A stretch of 64,000 nt of DNA from Neurospora crassa OR74A (lineage: Eukaryota; Ascomycota; Sordariomycetes; Sordariales; Sordariaceae), in NCBI RefSeq assembly GCF_000182925.2, contig NC_026501.1, positions 1,922,001 through 1,986,000 of the forward strand, written 5' to 3'. Positions 14,339 through 25,921 of this stretch are shown piece by piece; positions within the stretch are counted from its first letter, which is position 1; each line of letters opens with the position of its first letter. Under the pieces are notes generated by a model that had not been told where the DNA came from, made no database searches, and saw nothing but the letters and a program-made list of their open reading frames with translations. The position numbers and the translations under genes were made by a program.

Positions 14339-14715
14339 CGGGCAGGAACTTGGAACCTTTCGGACATTGTTATGATGCTGATGGCTTCTCGCGATGTGTG
14401 ACACTGGTCATTGGCCCGGCTACCGATCGTTTATGATGTCCAAGATAGGACACAAGATGCAACTATTCACGTGGAGTTTTGCTCGCCTTTTATCTATCCA
14501 TTCAGTACGATTGTGTCTTTATTGCTAGTGTACCCACTAATATAATCACCTTCAAAGTTGAACGCCCCTCACAGAGTTGTGTGCATCCTTTTTCGCTTGC
14601 TTGCCACTTTATCCGTCAGCTTCTATCCGATTTGAGGCGCCAGGCAGGGTGCTTGGTAGGTGTGGAGGTTTCTGGCGTGCTTGGATGACGGAGACATTCA
14701 TGCGGAGATTACCTC

Positions 14716-14774
14716 TAGGTGTGCTGCATGTTCAACTCAGTTGTTCATGCCTAGAGGTACTTATATAGAGGTAT
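14716..14774. repeat. Inverted TACCTCTAGG / CCTAGAGGTA pair
   Basis: A TACCTCTAGG arm and its reverse complement CCTAGAGGTA lie about 30 bp apart, with a further TAGAGGTA copy at 14766-14773. It belongs to a family of short related motifs recurring over the next 2.5 kb. Function is unknown; it may be the end of a small degraded element. Confidence 0.4.
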
Positions 14775-15695
14775 AGGTATGCATGACACAAACCTGAAAT
14801 ACCTACCCATCCAGCCGCATCAATCATGATCTGGCCTTTTCAGAAAACCAGTGCCTGTAGCCACTTCACATGGCGTTGTCTTGGATTCAAGTCGGATCAT
14901 AGATATTGCCTAGAGGTACCTAACCTACTGGACTCGAGAAAGCCAAGCAAACAACTTGAACGCTCAGGGAACTGAAGGTCGAATGCGATCGCTGGCACCA
15001 AGACTGAACTTCCTTTTGCAGCCTGGAATCGTTTGGCTTTTTGCAGTGTCGTTGATGGTAGCTTGGAGACAGTCAAGTGTTGGTCTTCCGCTTTCATCGT
15101 CGATGCCTCCCGTCCATAACGTAGTCAACTTCTCAGCGGTTGGCATTGCTTGGCCATGACGACTTTGCAACCGGTGACGCCAGTCCTCAAGCTCCCCTCA
15201 CAACAGACGATTTTCTAGTGTAGAGGTATCCATTACCATTTACCCTTTGCACCCCGCCGTCTGTACCTGCTGATCTGACATGTTATTTACCCAGCCCGGC
15301 ATCCACGGCCTCATAGTATGCCATGGCTGACAACCCGCCCGCCCAAAAATCGTCATTGTCATTCTTCCCTCCGCCCGTCCGCCCAGCCGTCATCACCCTC
15401 AGTTCCGACAACGGCCCCCCTCCACCAACGAACTGAACTCCCAAATCCGTTCGGCGTTTTCCTTCCCTGAAGCCGGCCTTTCATGCAAATGTCATCCCAC
15501 ACACCATTACAATCTTGGCAGAACCACCCCCATTCCACCACAGTGTTAGGTACCTAGGTTTGTCAGGAACCATGTGCAAAACCAGAACCAAGTCTGGAGA
15601 AGCAATTGAACCGAACAACTCGAACCCGAAAGAATGGGCTATTCTGGAACGTCTTGAATGTGTGGGCGAGTTCGGGTATGGGATACTTTTACTGA

Positions 15696-15730
15696 GTGCA
15701 CTGTATTGCACTGCACTGCACTGCACTGCT
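15696..15730. repeat. CTGCA/TGCAC tandem microsatellite
   Basis: About five consecutive 5-bp CTGCA units, with one variant unit (GTATTGCA) before the perfect copies. It lies in non-coding DNA. Confidence 0.85.
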
Positions 15731-16078
15731 GGCACTCTGACCATGGACGCGAAAAGAGCAAGATCGAGGTACTGGAAGTTTAGTTGTCGGTCTAATCTCT
15801 CAGTCCGAAGCCCGGTCGCCTGCTTTTAAAGTGCCAATTAAAAGCTGTCATTGAAAGCTGACTGTTTGTGTGAGTTTCAATTACTTGTGTAGGTACTCGG
15901 CTCTTTTTTTGGCACTGAATCCGGGTTGGACAACTTGATCAGAAACGAACCCTGGGCTTCAGTTCGTTACACAAACTTCGGCTTGATCATGATCTTGACT
16001 TCACCACTCGCTGCTATCAAAAAGGCTCTAGAGCACTGCAATTGGACACTGCCTAATACTATCACCTCTAGACTACCT

Positions 16079-16094
16079 CTACCTCTAGAGGTAG
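16079..16094. repeat. Perfect 16-bp palindrome CTACCTCTAGAGGTAG
   Basis: This is self-complementary over all 16 bases and preceded by further ACCTCTA copies. It is the clearest example of the motif that recurs between 14.7 and 17.3 kb and, more sparsely, elsewhere in the window. Confidence 0.8.
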
Positions 16095-16713
16095 GTGGGT
16101 AAGGTGTAGGCAGCGTCTTCGGTTACCGTTAACGACAAACGCATAACCGTGGCTGGGGGATTATGTAGGTACGGTTGCACCACGCGCGGGTGACAGGTCA
16201 CCATGGTTTCCGAGTCTCACTCGCTGAGAGAAAAACCACAAGGTCCGGCCCTCCTCGATCCCCGGTCACCAAGAATAAGTACCTCTACCTGGAGTAGAGG
16301 TAGTTCTAGCCATTTGGCAGGAACCCTTCCATGAAAGGTACACGGGCGGAGAATTTGTTATGAGGGGTAGTAGAGCGATGAAATTCTACATAGTCAAGGT
16401 CGAACCTCACTAACAGAGGTACATCTGCCCCGGCCCTTCCTTGTCCATCTTCGCTCCTTCCACTTGCTGATCATGATTCCAGTTCAGTTCGTGAAAATTC
16501 TCAAGCCCTGCGATCAGAACTGAGGAAGGAACAAGTGCACTACCGCAGGCGGCAGAGGAAGGATCACTGCAGGTTTGGTTGTTACTGGACTTGAGGCTTT
16601 GGTTGCCGGGCGATTATTGAGCTACCTAGTACTACAGTACCTTATCTATCGATTACGGTTGGGAAGTCGCAACCATTCCAATTCGATGCACTGCAGTGAC
16701 AGCTCCCTTTCTT

Positions 16714-16734
16714 GGGGGGGGGGGGGGGGGGGGG
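16714..16734. repeat. Poly(G) tract, 21 G
   Basis: Uninterrupted run of 21 G in non-coding DNA; length is likely to vary between isolates or assemblies. Confidence 0.9.
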
Positions 16735-18023
16735 TGTCTTCCAGAAGGATGGTCGAAGCACCGCTGCATCACGAGTCTTTGCTTCAGGCACTCATTCATC
16801 GATTCAGTCTGACCTTGGATAGGAGGGTGGTAAACGAGTGAGCATATGATGACCACTTGTCACTCACGCAGAATACCTACACTCAGATGATACAATGCCG
16901 TCTAAACACTCCGTCTGTTTCGCGGTTTGCCTTCGTTCAGAATCCTACTTACCTCTTGGAGAATCAAAGCATCCAACGCTTTCAGTCTCCTCGGTTGTTA
17001 TCAATGGAAGGCAGACTTGGAAGTCGAGTGTTGTGTTAGTTCTTCAACGGGCAACCAGCAACACGGGTAGTTTCGATAGGTCACATATCACATCTCACTC
17101 AGCTATGGAAGGAAAAGTATCACCACGTGCGCAGAATCGAGCTCTTGGGAATACTCATCTGACCGTAAGTACCTAGGGTAGCTAGGTAAGTACAGTGTGA
17201 CTAGCCTGTGAAGGGCTGTTGGAGGTGAAAGAGGTGAGTGGAGTGGTAATTCAACAAGATGGCCGTGAGAGGGTTATGCGAGGTAGAGGTATGTTCGGGG
17301 GAACGCCAGTAACATGACATTAACGTAATGTCTACATTTGGTTTACTAGTCTGAAAGAAGCTATATTTGTCTAACTAATCTGCCTGTATTGACCAACTTT
17401 TTGCTTTCTTCGAAAAAAAAAACTCTAGATTCACCTTCTCATCCTTCCCTACCTACAGCAACCTGTCAATTAGCAGCCATGTCGGTAGGACTGTTCTCCC
17501 TCTCGGGCAACTTGTCCGTCTTCACTTAGTACCTAATTCACCGGCTACTCAATCACACACATCCCTCTCCTCTTCTCTAAGGGGCTTCGGAAACTGTGAG
17601 CTGCCGTAGAATGGACATGCAAGACAGGATAGAAACCAACATGCCTTACCATCTTCCACGAATAGCTGACTAATCACGGAAAGCGCTTGATCCAGTAATC
17701 ATTAACCCAAAGAGCAATGTATGGTGTATCAAAACCGGAAACAACAGACTCGCATTCCATGAGTTTCAGCCAAAAATGATATCGATAGCCATGCCACTAA
17801 AGCGCAAACCCGAGTGCCCTGTTTGCAGAACGGAGCGGCCCCAAAGCCATCGGCCTTGCCATGATGCGTCAATTATGGTAGCCTTGCGAGCTCAGGACTT
17901 TTGTTCGAGCAACGGGTGGTATCGGCGCCACAGCACAAAGTTTGCGGCATGCGTTCCTAACAGCGCCTCGACTAACAGAAAATAGCTTGGTGTATGACGT
18001 GGTATAGGGGGTATAAACACCAT

Positions 18024-21000
18024 TTAACTGGTTCCGTTAGCAGCCGCGGCAGCCTGTTGAGCGGCAGCCTCTTGTGTGTCTGCCTGCTGCAAGACAGCCG
18101 AAATAACACTCTGCTCCTCCATGCTCAAATGTTGTACCAGGCCAGCATAGTACTGGGGCTGCTCTGCTTGAAGTTCTGCGAATACGTTAGCTCTGATCAG
18201 GCTTCTTCACAAGCACACCGATGAAGGGGAATACTAACTCAACAGAGACGTCTTGAAGATGGAGTAGGGGTCAAGCTTGTCGAGAGGGGATTCGAGAAGA
18301 ACGCCATCTTCGCCGAGCTCGTCGTCACTATACTCGAGATCGGTACCGGAGAACTTCTGCGCCTGAGCAAGGTGAGTGTCAGCAAGATCGCGAATCTAGA
18401 GTCATCAATACCGACTGTTGAAATGGATGTCTTCTGGAGAACTTACCTCCTCGTTGAGAAACTCCAGGTATGCTTCACTCTCGCCCTTGACATCTCCAAG
18501 ATCCTCCTCCTCGCCCTCTTCACCGGCATCCCAGTTGTTTTCATCGTCGTCCCATTCCTCATTTTCGTCGTAGACGCCTCCATCAAGGTGATAGTCGTCC
18601 TTGAGCGCTTCCTCACGGTTTTTGAGAGCCGTCGGCAGGCTGCCGAACAGAGAGGTGATGCCCTGGAGAAGCCTTGGCCAACCAACGGCAACAGTAGGGG
18701 GGATCTGGTCAGCAGGAATGCTGATCAAGGCCACAATGGCTACAATGCAAAGCTTCTTGTCATGCACGCGAGAGAAAGAGTCCATGCTGCTGAACCAAAG
18801 GCTGAAAAACTTGTTCGTCCAGCCTTGAGATTCGAGAATCTGCAGGGTTAGAAGAGGGTTGTAGTAGACGGCGTTGATGACCATTTCCATCAAGTGGATC
18901 TTGTAGCTCTTAACCTTAACATCCTGAGAAGTGAGCACGTTCATGGCCAAGCCGATGAAGCCTTGTACGCACTGATCAATATGGCCACGCAGACTAAGCA
19001 TCATGGCTTCAGAAAGCTTGCACGCGCAGATTCTATCGCAGCCGCCAACCTTGGTGTCGTTGAACATGTCCTGAACCATCTCAAACAGCGCCTGAATGTA
19101 TTCAGGCTTCTGGACAAGCTGGGGCGCGCCGTACTGCACAAAGTTGTCCAACGCAGGAAGCATATCCTCCAGATACAGCTCGGCGCCCGACTTGAATGTC
19201 GTATGGATAAGCTCAAAGGCCTGCCACATGTTGGGAGAGATCTGCTTGGCGGCAAAAGTGCAGCTGTCGATGATTTCAAAGACTTCGTTGTAGAGATCGT
19301 AAAGCTTGTTCTCCAAGGTAATCTGGATGACAGGCATCAGGACGCTCTCAATGTGAAGAAGAACCTCTGGGGTACTTTCAAGAGTGAGGATGAGAGTACC
19401 GATTGTTTGCAACACACCAAGCGCAGTTATACTCTTGTCGTCGAGGTAATCGCCAAACTCATCCTCGGCACCATCACGTCTCTCGTTGTTTTCGAGAAGC
19501 TCTCTGACGATGCGCAGGTAGGTATCGCGCAGCTGCTCGCTAAGAGCCACGGCAAACGGTGTAAGCTCAGTAGCGAAAACCTCCACGAAGTCCTCCATCA
19601 CGTTGGCGAGGGCGTCAATATCGGCTTCGTTGGCAAGCTTGAGAAGCTGCTGCATAACCGTCGGGATGTTCTGCTGCATGCTAGTGCGAATGATCTCATG
19701 TCTGATCATAGGCTGTAGGGCCAAAGCAGCAGTCACACGGACAGGCAACTTGGGGTCGGCCATGCAGTCGAGAATGTGGCGGTAGACAGTAAGGAGGTTC
19801 TGCTGGTCCTTAAAGTCGAGCTGCTCAAACTTTTCAATGGTGTCGCACGCGCGGGCTCTGAGGAAGCCTTGCGGGTTCGTGAAATCCGGGAAAACGTACC
19901 GAACCAAGAAGTATTCCACCTGATCAGCGATAGGGGACTTCTTGCCCAGGATAACCGGAGCAAGAGTTCCGATCATGCGTAGCGCACCCTCCTTCGCCAG
20001 GTGGTTCTTCTGGTCCTCTGGCGCCTGCTCGTATTGATTGACGACTTCATTGACGAACTTGAGGATCTCGAAGGTCTGCTTTCTACGGGCCTTCGTGAGG
20101 CTCACCAAAAAGTTGACAGCGGCAACGTCGGGCGCGGAGACTTCCTCAAAAAAGTTAAGTTTGCGGTGAAGGTATTCCTCCGGTTCCTCCTCGAAGTTTT
20201 CCACGTCCTCTTCCGAAAGGCAGAGAACAGGGAAGATGAAATGAGTGACCAAATTAGTAAGGTGAGGCTTCAAATGTGTCCACATCTCCTTGGGACGAAT
20301 GCACTCGTCCAGGAAGACAAGAGTGTACGACAAGCACGGCCGGCTCAGCCAGACGGTCTTGGCTACCCACTTCTCGATCTCGGCAAGGTAGTGCTTGAGG
20401 ATTTCGGGAGCGACTTGGGCGATAAAGTTCTTGGCGAATTGGAGCAACTGACCATCGGCTCCCTTTTCCATGATGTTGTGAGGGTTACCGTATCTATGGC
20501 GGCGTCAGCCTCGGAGTTGCGCACCCGGTAGAGGGAGATGCGACACCATAACCACTTACCTAATATATAGCCTGTTTAGGTTGAAGTATGCCCACTTCTT
20601 TGCCTTCCACCAATGATGGCGTTCACGTCCCAACGGGTCGTCCTGCATAGCGCTCACAGGAATTGGCTTCGATACGGTACGAAGGAAGATGGTGCACCAT
20701 CCGAGATTGACGGACTGCTCGCGGAGGCAGGCGGGGAGTTCAAGCTATAGTGGCTCAGTCAGCTAATCATCCCATTACCGTGCTTCCGGTAGATATAGAA
20801 ACTCACCCAGGCAGTATGCTTGTACGCCTTGAGAGCAATGTGTAACATCTCGCCAGCCTCCTCACTATCCTGGTTTACCAACTCATCGCAGACGGCCAAC
20901 AGTCTCGGGAAGCTGACTTCGACAATCTTTTCGAATTGCGCACGGTGATCGGTATCGCTCATCTTATAGCGGAACGAACGGCAGATAGCGAGCAAACATT

Positions 21001-21886
21001 GAAGGCCAGCCAGGACAGAGGGGGCGTTGTTGGTGTTGAGCAACTGAACTGTGTAATCCATGAAGGTCGGCCATTTTTCGGGAAAGTCGTGGTGCAAGAC
21101 GCGCTGTAAAATAGGGACCAGCTGGTGGCGGACCAGAGTCTCGGAGCTGGCGAGAATGGGCAGTAACCGGTCACGGAAGCGTGCCTTGGCGTCTTCGTCC
21201 AAAACCGCCTCTTGCGGGTAGTCGTCGGAGCGCTGCCAGGCGCGGTTGACTCGGTTCTTGAGGTAGATAACGGCTAGAAAGGGGTGAGCGCTTGCACCAA
21301 GCGTGAAAGGAATGAGGCAAAGGGTTGAGTGGGTTATGGAAGCCCGCGAAGGGAATCGAACTGGCAAGGCATACTTGAAAGTTTCAGGTTCACATCCTGC
21401 TCTGTCTGGAGGAGGTCCAAGAGGACATCGGTGAAACCGACTTGTTGCTCGGCCTACAGAGAAGACTTGATGTCAGCGGCGCTCCTGTTGTCCGTAGTTT
21501 CATGTCCACCCGGAAGCGGGCGGGGTGGTGAACGGAAGTCGAGGGTGTGCTGGTGATATGGATAGCAAGCGCGGACGGCCGGGCGGGAAAAGCACACGGC
21601 GACGGCCACGGCCACGGGACGTTGCTATCTGGGATGAGGTTGTTGTGTGCGAGGCACGCGGCCATGGAACAACAATCTCGGGCTCGTAGTTGGACTAGCG
21701 CTGTTTGCGCTGAAGGGCCGGAGTCTCGGCCGAGGTGGTGGGAGGACGGCGGTTGACGACGATGAAGATGATGATGATGGACGGCTACACACGCACCTGC
21801 TTGAGCTGGAGTTCAGCCCTCCGACGAACGTCGGCATCGGCGTCGAGGGTCGCGACGATGCAACTTCGAATGGCGTTCGCATCCAT
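18024..21886 (-). CDS. Importin-7/8-type karyopherin (Nmd5/Kap119-like)
   Basis: Predicted 1047-residue nuclear transport receptor in seven exons on the minus strand: 21886-21797, 21453-21375, 21273-20807, 20744-20560, 20493-18447, 18362-18239 and 18175-18024. All introns have GT-AG ends and keep the frame. The first intron (343 bp) is long for a fungus. The N-terminus has the importin-beta N-terminal domain pattern, including KLS then VIYLKNRV, which contacts Ran-GTP. HEAT-repeat-like helices follow throughout. A strongly acidic stretch near residues 910-950 (DENEEWDDDENN) is typical of the importin-7/8 group. The short C-terminus is Gln/Ala-rich. Length matches yeast Nmd5 (about 1048). Known family members import cargoes such as TFIIS and the Hog1 kinase; the cargo here is not known. 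Yeast Sxm1 is the alternative relative. Confidence 0.93.
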
Positions 21887-22982
21887 CTTGAGGTGACTTC
21901 GTTGACGGTCAAATTCTGGCGGACTCTCGCATCAACACGGACACACCTATCCGGGGAGGGCGAGTGCGTAGATGGGGGGGTGTGGTGGCAGGCAACAAAT
22001 TCCCAAAACAAAAAGCCGGAGACGGGGTTGAAGTTGTTGCGGTTGAGGGGCGTGCACAGTCTTGCCAACCCGCTAGCGTAAAAAAAAATATTTGGGCCAC
22101 AAGCTGGTCCCTCGTGGCATCGCTGCTCCTGGAAACGCTTTGAACCTGATACCTTTTTGGCTTGGGTGCGGGAGACGACGAATCGGCTGCCGTGAAAATC
22201 GCTGCTGGGCGGGGCCTTGTCAGCACGCCGTTCGGGTTATAGGTGTCGGGGTTAATGCCGTGAACATATCGCCTCTACACTACAGAAAACGCACGCCTCT
22301 ACCAGACGCATTGAAACTGAAGCATGAGGGGCGAAAGGGCATCACGTCGGCTAAGCTGCAATCTCTACCTCTACCTAGGCAAACAACCAGAGCACGGGCA
22401 TCTCTCGCTCGACCAGCCAGTGAAGGTTCGTTTAGTTGTCTGTGCGGGCCGTCACAATCACGGGTTTGTCAACTGGTGCGGTGGAGGGACCCCCCGGCTC
22501 AGGAACAATCTCCATACTAAAACGGGATGGAAGGGAGGGCCGTCAGCTTGGTCTTTTCCAGTAGTTTGGACGCTAACAGGAGCCTATCTGGTTCACAAGT
22601 TTTATACTGGTTGGCAGACCAGGAGGGTCCTCGTTGCTCAGTCGGGCTTTGGGTTCCTCCTTGAAGTCTGCCTGTTCAGAATGATGAAAGCATCTGTTTG
22701 TCATTGCTGATTGTTGGCCCCAAGTAACGGGGCCTGAACAGAACCTTGCACTGTCATCGCCGTGGTTTGGTGACCTTTACAGCCTTTCTTTCTAGGTAGA
22801 GGGAAAGTCGGGCCTCTAAGAGTGAAGCCATCATGGGCATTCACATCGCCAAACGGGTTGACCTCTTATGGTTTGCACGCTACGATATTTTGACGCCCCA
22901 CCAGGGAACCCACACAGTACTGATGAACCCACATTGTGTCTCGAATCCCAACTTGAAGCTTTTATCACTTACTAGTAGTGTA
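21887..22982. other. Importin upstream region and flank of the mobile element
   Basis: The first few hundred bases are C/T-rich on the minus strand and probably hold the importin leader and promoter. The rest, up to the TA at 22981-22982, has no recognised gene. Two TACCTC-type motif copies occur near 22362-22376. Confidence 0.4.
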
Positions 22983-23070
22983 CATATCAGCCCTTGTAGG
23001 TTTGTTAGCGTGGTTCAAACCCCATATTTTTCTACAAGGGGGTAACAGGGGTAAATACACGGCGGGACCA
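22983..23070 (+). repeat. Left terminal inverted repeat
   Basis: The left end begins CATATCAGCCC just after a TA. Positions 22989-23013 pair with the right end (25301-25325) with two differences, one a C/T transition. Similarity continues more loosely through GGGG-containing segments to about 23070. Confidence 0.85.
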
Positions 23071-23094
23071 GTCTATCTACGCGTTCTGATTGGC

Positions 23095-23372
23095 TAAAAT
23101 CACCTAATCTTCAGGTGAGAATCTAGGATTCAAGCTGCCACACACAAACCCCCTTCTTTATACTGGCTCATACTGGCTCAGAATCACTAGAATCACCAGA
23201 ACCACCACCTCATTACCCTCTATAATAGGAAAGTTATAACGCATTTATAGGGTACTCCAACGTATTTAACTAATTAAATTTTAGGATTACTTACTAAAAA
23301 TACTAGTAAATGAACGATTTTTCAAAAAATCACAATTTTGACTAAAATCACACAAATCACCCAGATCACTCA
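23095..23372 (+). repeat. Subterminal AATCAC direct repeats in the element
   Basis: AATCAC or close variants recur at least six times between about 23099 and 23370, some as near-tandem pairs (GAATCACTAGAATCACC; AAATCACACAAATCACC). A 10-bp ACTGGCTCAT/ACTGGCTCAG pair lies near 23162-23181. Such arrays resemble transposase-binding sites, but that is inference. Confidence 0.5.
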
Positions 23373-24169
23373 AATAGATTCAAAAAGTAGTATAAATACT
23401 AAATTTCGACTAGAATTTCAACGAAATCCAATATTATTTACTCATAGTACGTACTACCATCTAGTCCGTATACGTTAAAATAGAATAAATAAATAATTAA
23501 TTACACACAACCCTCTCTTACTTATACTCTTTCAAATCTACTCTTTTATATACAACCCTCTCTAACCTATACTCTTTCACCCTCATACTTACTTTTTACC
23601 TATATTACTAACTATTATTAATCCTAGTACCTCGTTAATTCCCTTAGATTTTTAACCCTCCCCTTTAAAATAATAATATTTAATACTAAAATTAAAATAA
23701 CAATTTATTTACTAACGATAAGGAGAGCTTTATTTACGCCGGTAATTTGGATTATAGTTATAGTAATTACACTACCGACGACAATAGTATAATAAACTTA
23801 CTATATAACGTATAAATCCTATTGCATATTCCCTTCCGTTACGCTACTTACCTTACTAATACTAATATACTTAGTTAGTACCTTACCTCTTAAATTACTC
23901 TTATACATTATTTATTATTAATTATTATCTCCAGCACCTCCCTTATAATTATTTATACTTAATTTCGAAAGTCCTACCCCGCTTTAATTGTAAGTAATCT
24001 CCCTACTATTATAGGAGGCGCTATCTTCGCTACTACTAGCCGACTAATTTACCTTAATAATTAATCCGGCTAAACTATCTTTCTCTCAATATACCCCTAC
24101 TAAATAAAAGATTACCCTAATTATATATAAAGAGTATATTATTTATAAAGCTCTTCGTACGTATACAAA

Positions 24170-25090
24170 GATAGAGTATAAGGATATTACTACCACCCTT
24201 AATTTTACTATTAAATAAGTACAATATACCTATCTCACTAAAACTATCCTTTATTACTATTTCGGGGGCAGGCCGCTTACTATTCCACCTCACTTCATCG
24301 ATATTCTTATTAAGTATATAAATATACTTACAAAATCGAAGAGGTTCCTATTATAAATAGAATTAAGGAGGCATATACCTAAACTCAATAAATACTATTA
24401 TTAATCTATCCAAACCGCTATAGAGTCTCAAGGTGTACATTACGTAAAATAACCAACCTACTTTCCTCTATCCAATAAAACCCGTCGTCTCCGCCTTAAA
24501 TTCGCTTTACAATATACTAACTTTACCCTATTCGAATAGGAGTCCTAGATTTAATCCAATAAAATATAGGTAAATAGTATTACTTAAGATCATTATTTTA
24601 TTACCCTCTTTAAAAATAAAAAAATCAATAACTTTACTAAAATTAAATTAAAGGCTCGAGGGTAGATATTTTAAACTTACTTTACAAATAAGAAAAAGGG
24701 CACCTTCGTCTTCTAGAATTATAAAGAATAGGGTACAATTACTAACAATACTTACTAGAAATATATCCTCCCTTTTTTACAATAATTTTAATTCAAAAAT
24801 TCGTTTTTTATCATTATATAGGATAATATACCGTACTATAATTCGAAATCGACAAAGGTATTTATAAAGGATACCTTTACTAGCGTTACTATTATAAATT
24901 AACTACCCTACTCCCTTAATCTTAACCCTATTAAAAACGTTTAGAACTATATAAAATATTAAATTGAGTATAAATACCCAATTAGACCGATTAAAAATAA
25001 CTTTAAATTAGTTATTGAGAAGGTATAGGAGGCCGTACTAAAGGATTACCTTCTTCGTTTAGTATACTCGATACCTAAAAGGCTTTAGGC
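24170..25090 (+). pseudogene. Tc1/mariner transposase relic, multiple stops
   Basis: Reading the plus strand in frame with 24822 gives DNIPYYNS at 24822-24845, matching the Tc1-family block around the second catalytic Asp (usually QDNAPxH). The preceding codon is TAG where Gln is expected. Downstream, 24906-24941 reads PYSLNLNPIKNV, matching the PYSPDLNPIENV block in which Glu is catalytic; Lys stands there now. Further upstream, near 24260-24290, a GRPLTIPP segment resembles the GRPP linker after the helix-turn-helix. In-frame stops are frequent. This is a dead copy with no open frame. Confidence 0.8.
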
Positions 25091-25244
25091 GGTTATTAAA
25101 GCAAATAGTGGGTATACCGACTATTGACTTGGTTGAAGTTACGGCTATAATTGTAGTATTTGGGAATCCCTGGATTTAGTATAGCAAATTAACTGGATTA
25201 CCGTAGCTTTATTGTCTCTGTTCTTCCTGTGTGGGCCTCGTCAA

Positions 25245-25331
25245 CGTGATTTTATTGGTTTTATTCCCTGTCGCCTCCCCTGTCGAAACCCCTGTATGTA
25301 CCACGCTAACGAACCTACTAGGGCTCAGGTG
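25245..25331 (-). repeat. Right terminal inverted repeat
   Basis: Reverse complement of the left end; read inward from 25331 it begins CACCTGAGCCC. It is followed outward by TA at 25332-25333. The AATCAC-type motif near the inner edge (as GTGATT at about 25248) is also found inside the left end. Confidence 0.85.
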
Positions 25332-25333
25332 TA

Positions 25334-25879
25334 TGCTCCTTGTGTGAGCTTTGTTTCGTGTTGTGAAAGAGACCGGGAAAGAGACACCAAATCTCTTCTG
25401 CTGAGCAGGTCGGTCGGCCATCAATCATCTTGATGACTGAGGGGCACTGAACGTTCCCGTCGGCGGCTGCACCGGGGCCATCCGCCCAGCATGCAAAGAC
25501 CGGCGTTCCATGCCAGTGCCGCTTCCTGCACTACCTACGGTAGACATCTGATATCGACAAGAACACAACACTGCTATGGGTTGATTATGGCACGTTTATT
25601 GCCGCTGCAAAGCAGCAAAAGCCATGCCGCAAAAGCGGTCACCACTGGCCGTAATTAACCGACCCATTCACCAGCCACCCCATCATCTCATCGCACTTCT
25701 TCTTCCTCCCTTTTCCACGTCGCTTGGACTTAATTGGTGCCCTTACAAGCTGATCCTCTTTAGTAGCATATGTATGATTGTGGTCTTTGAATCATGCTTA
25801 CAAAAGTGCCGGCATCGGATCCTCGTACAGTTTGAACAGCAGAACAGGGCAGTCCAGGTAGATTGAGTGGCTCAATTTG

Positions 25880-25921
<42 letters not shown>

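Larger units (their letters stand above)
13436..18023. other. 4.6-kb gap between two convergent genes
   Basis: This lies between the stops of the kinase (+) and the importin (-). It should contain both 3' untranslated regions, but I recognise no gene. It holds two long G runs, a CTGCA tandem array, and the densest cluster of TAGAGGTA/TACCTCTA motifs in the window, including a perfect palindrome at 16079-16094. Open frames are short and not conserved-looking. One at 17776-17985 contains CPVC by chance but no zinc-finger continuation. Confidence 0.5.
22983..25331 (+). mobile_element. RIP-degraded Tc1/mariner-like DNA transposon
   Basis: A 2.35-kb element bounded by TA on both sides (22981-22982 and 25332-25333), the target duplication expected of Tc1/mariner insertion. 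Its ends are inverted repeats: 22989-23013 matches the reverse complement of 25301-25325 at 23 of 25 positions. The core from about 23140 to 25190 is extremely AT-rich and full of TA dinucleotides, unlike its flanks. A transposase relic is readable on the plus strand near 24170-25090. Substitutions that make CAG into TAG and GAG into AAA are the C-to-T/G-to-A changes RIP leaves. The terminal ~100 bp at each end kept normal composition. No functional protein remains. Confidence 0.85.

Noticed and set aside
18894-19718. 274-codon plus-strand frame inside the importin gene
   Set aside because: Antisense shadow of importin exon 5.
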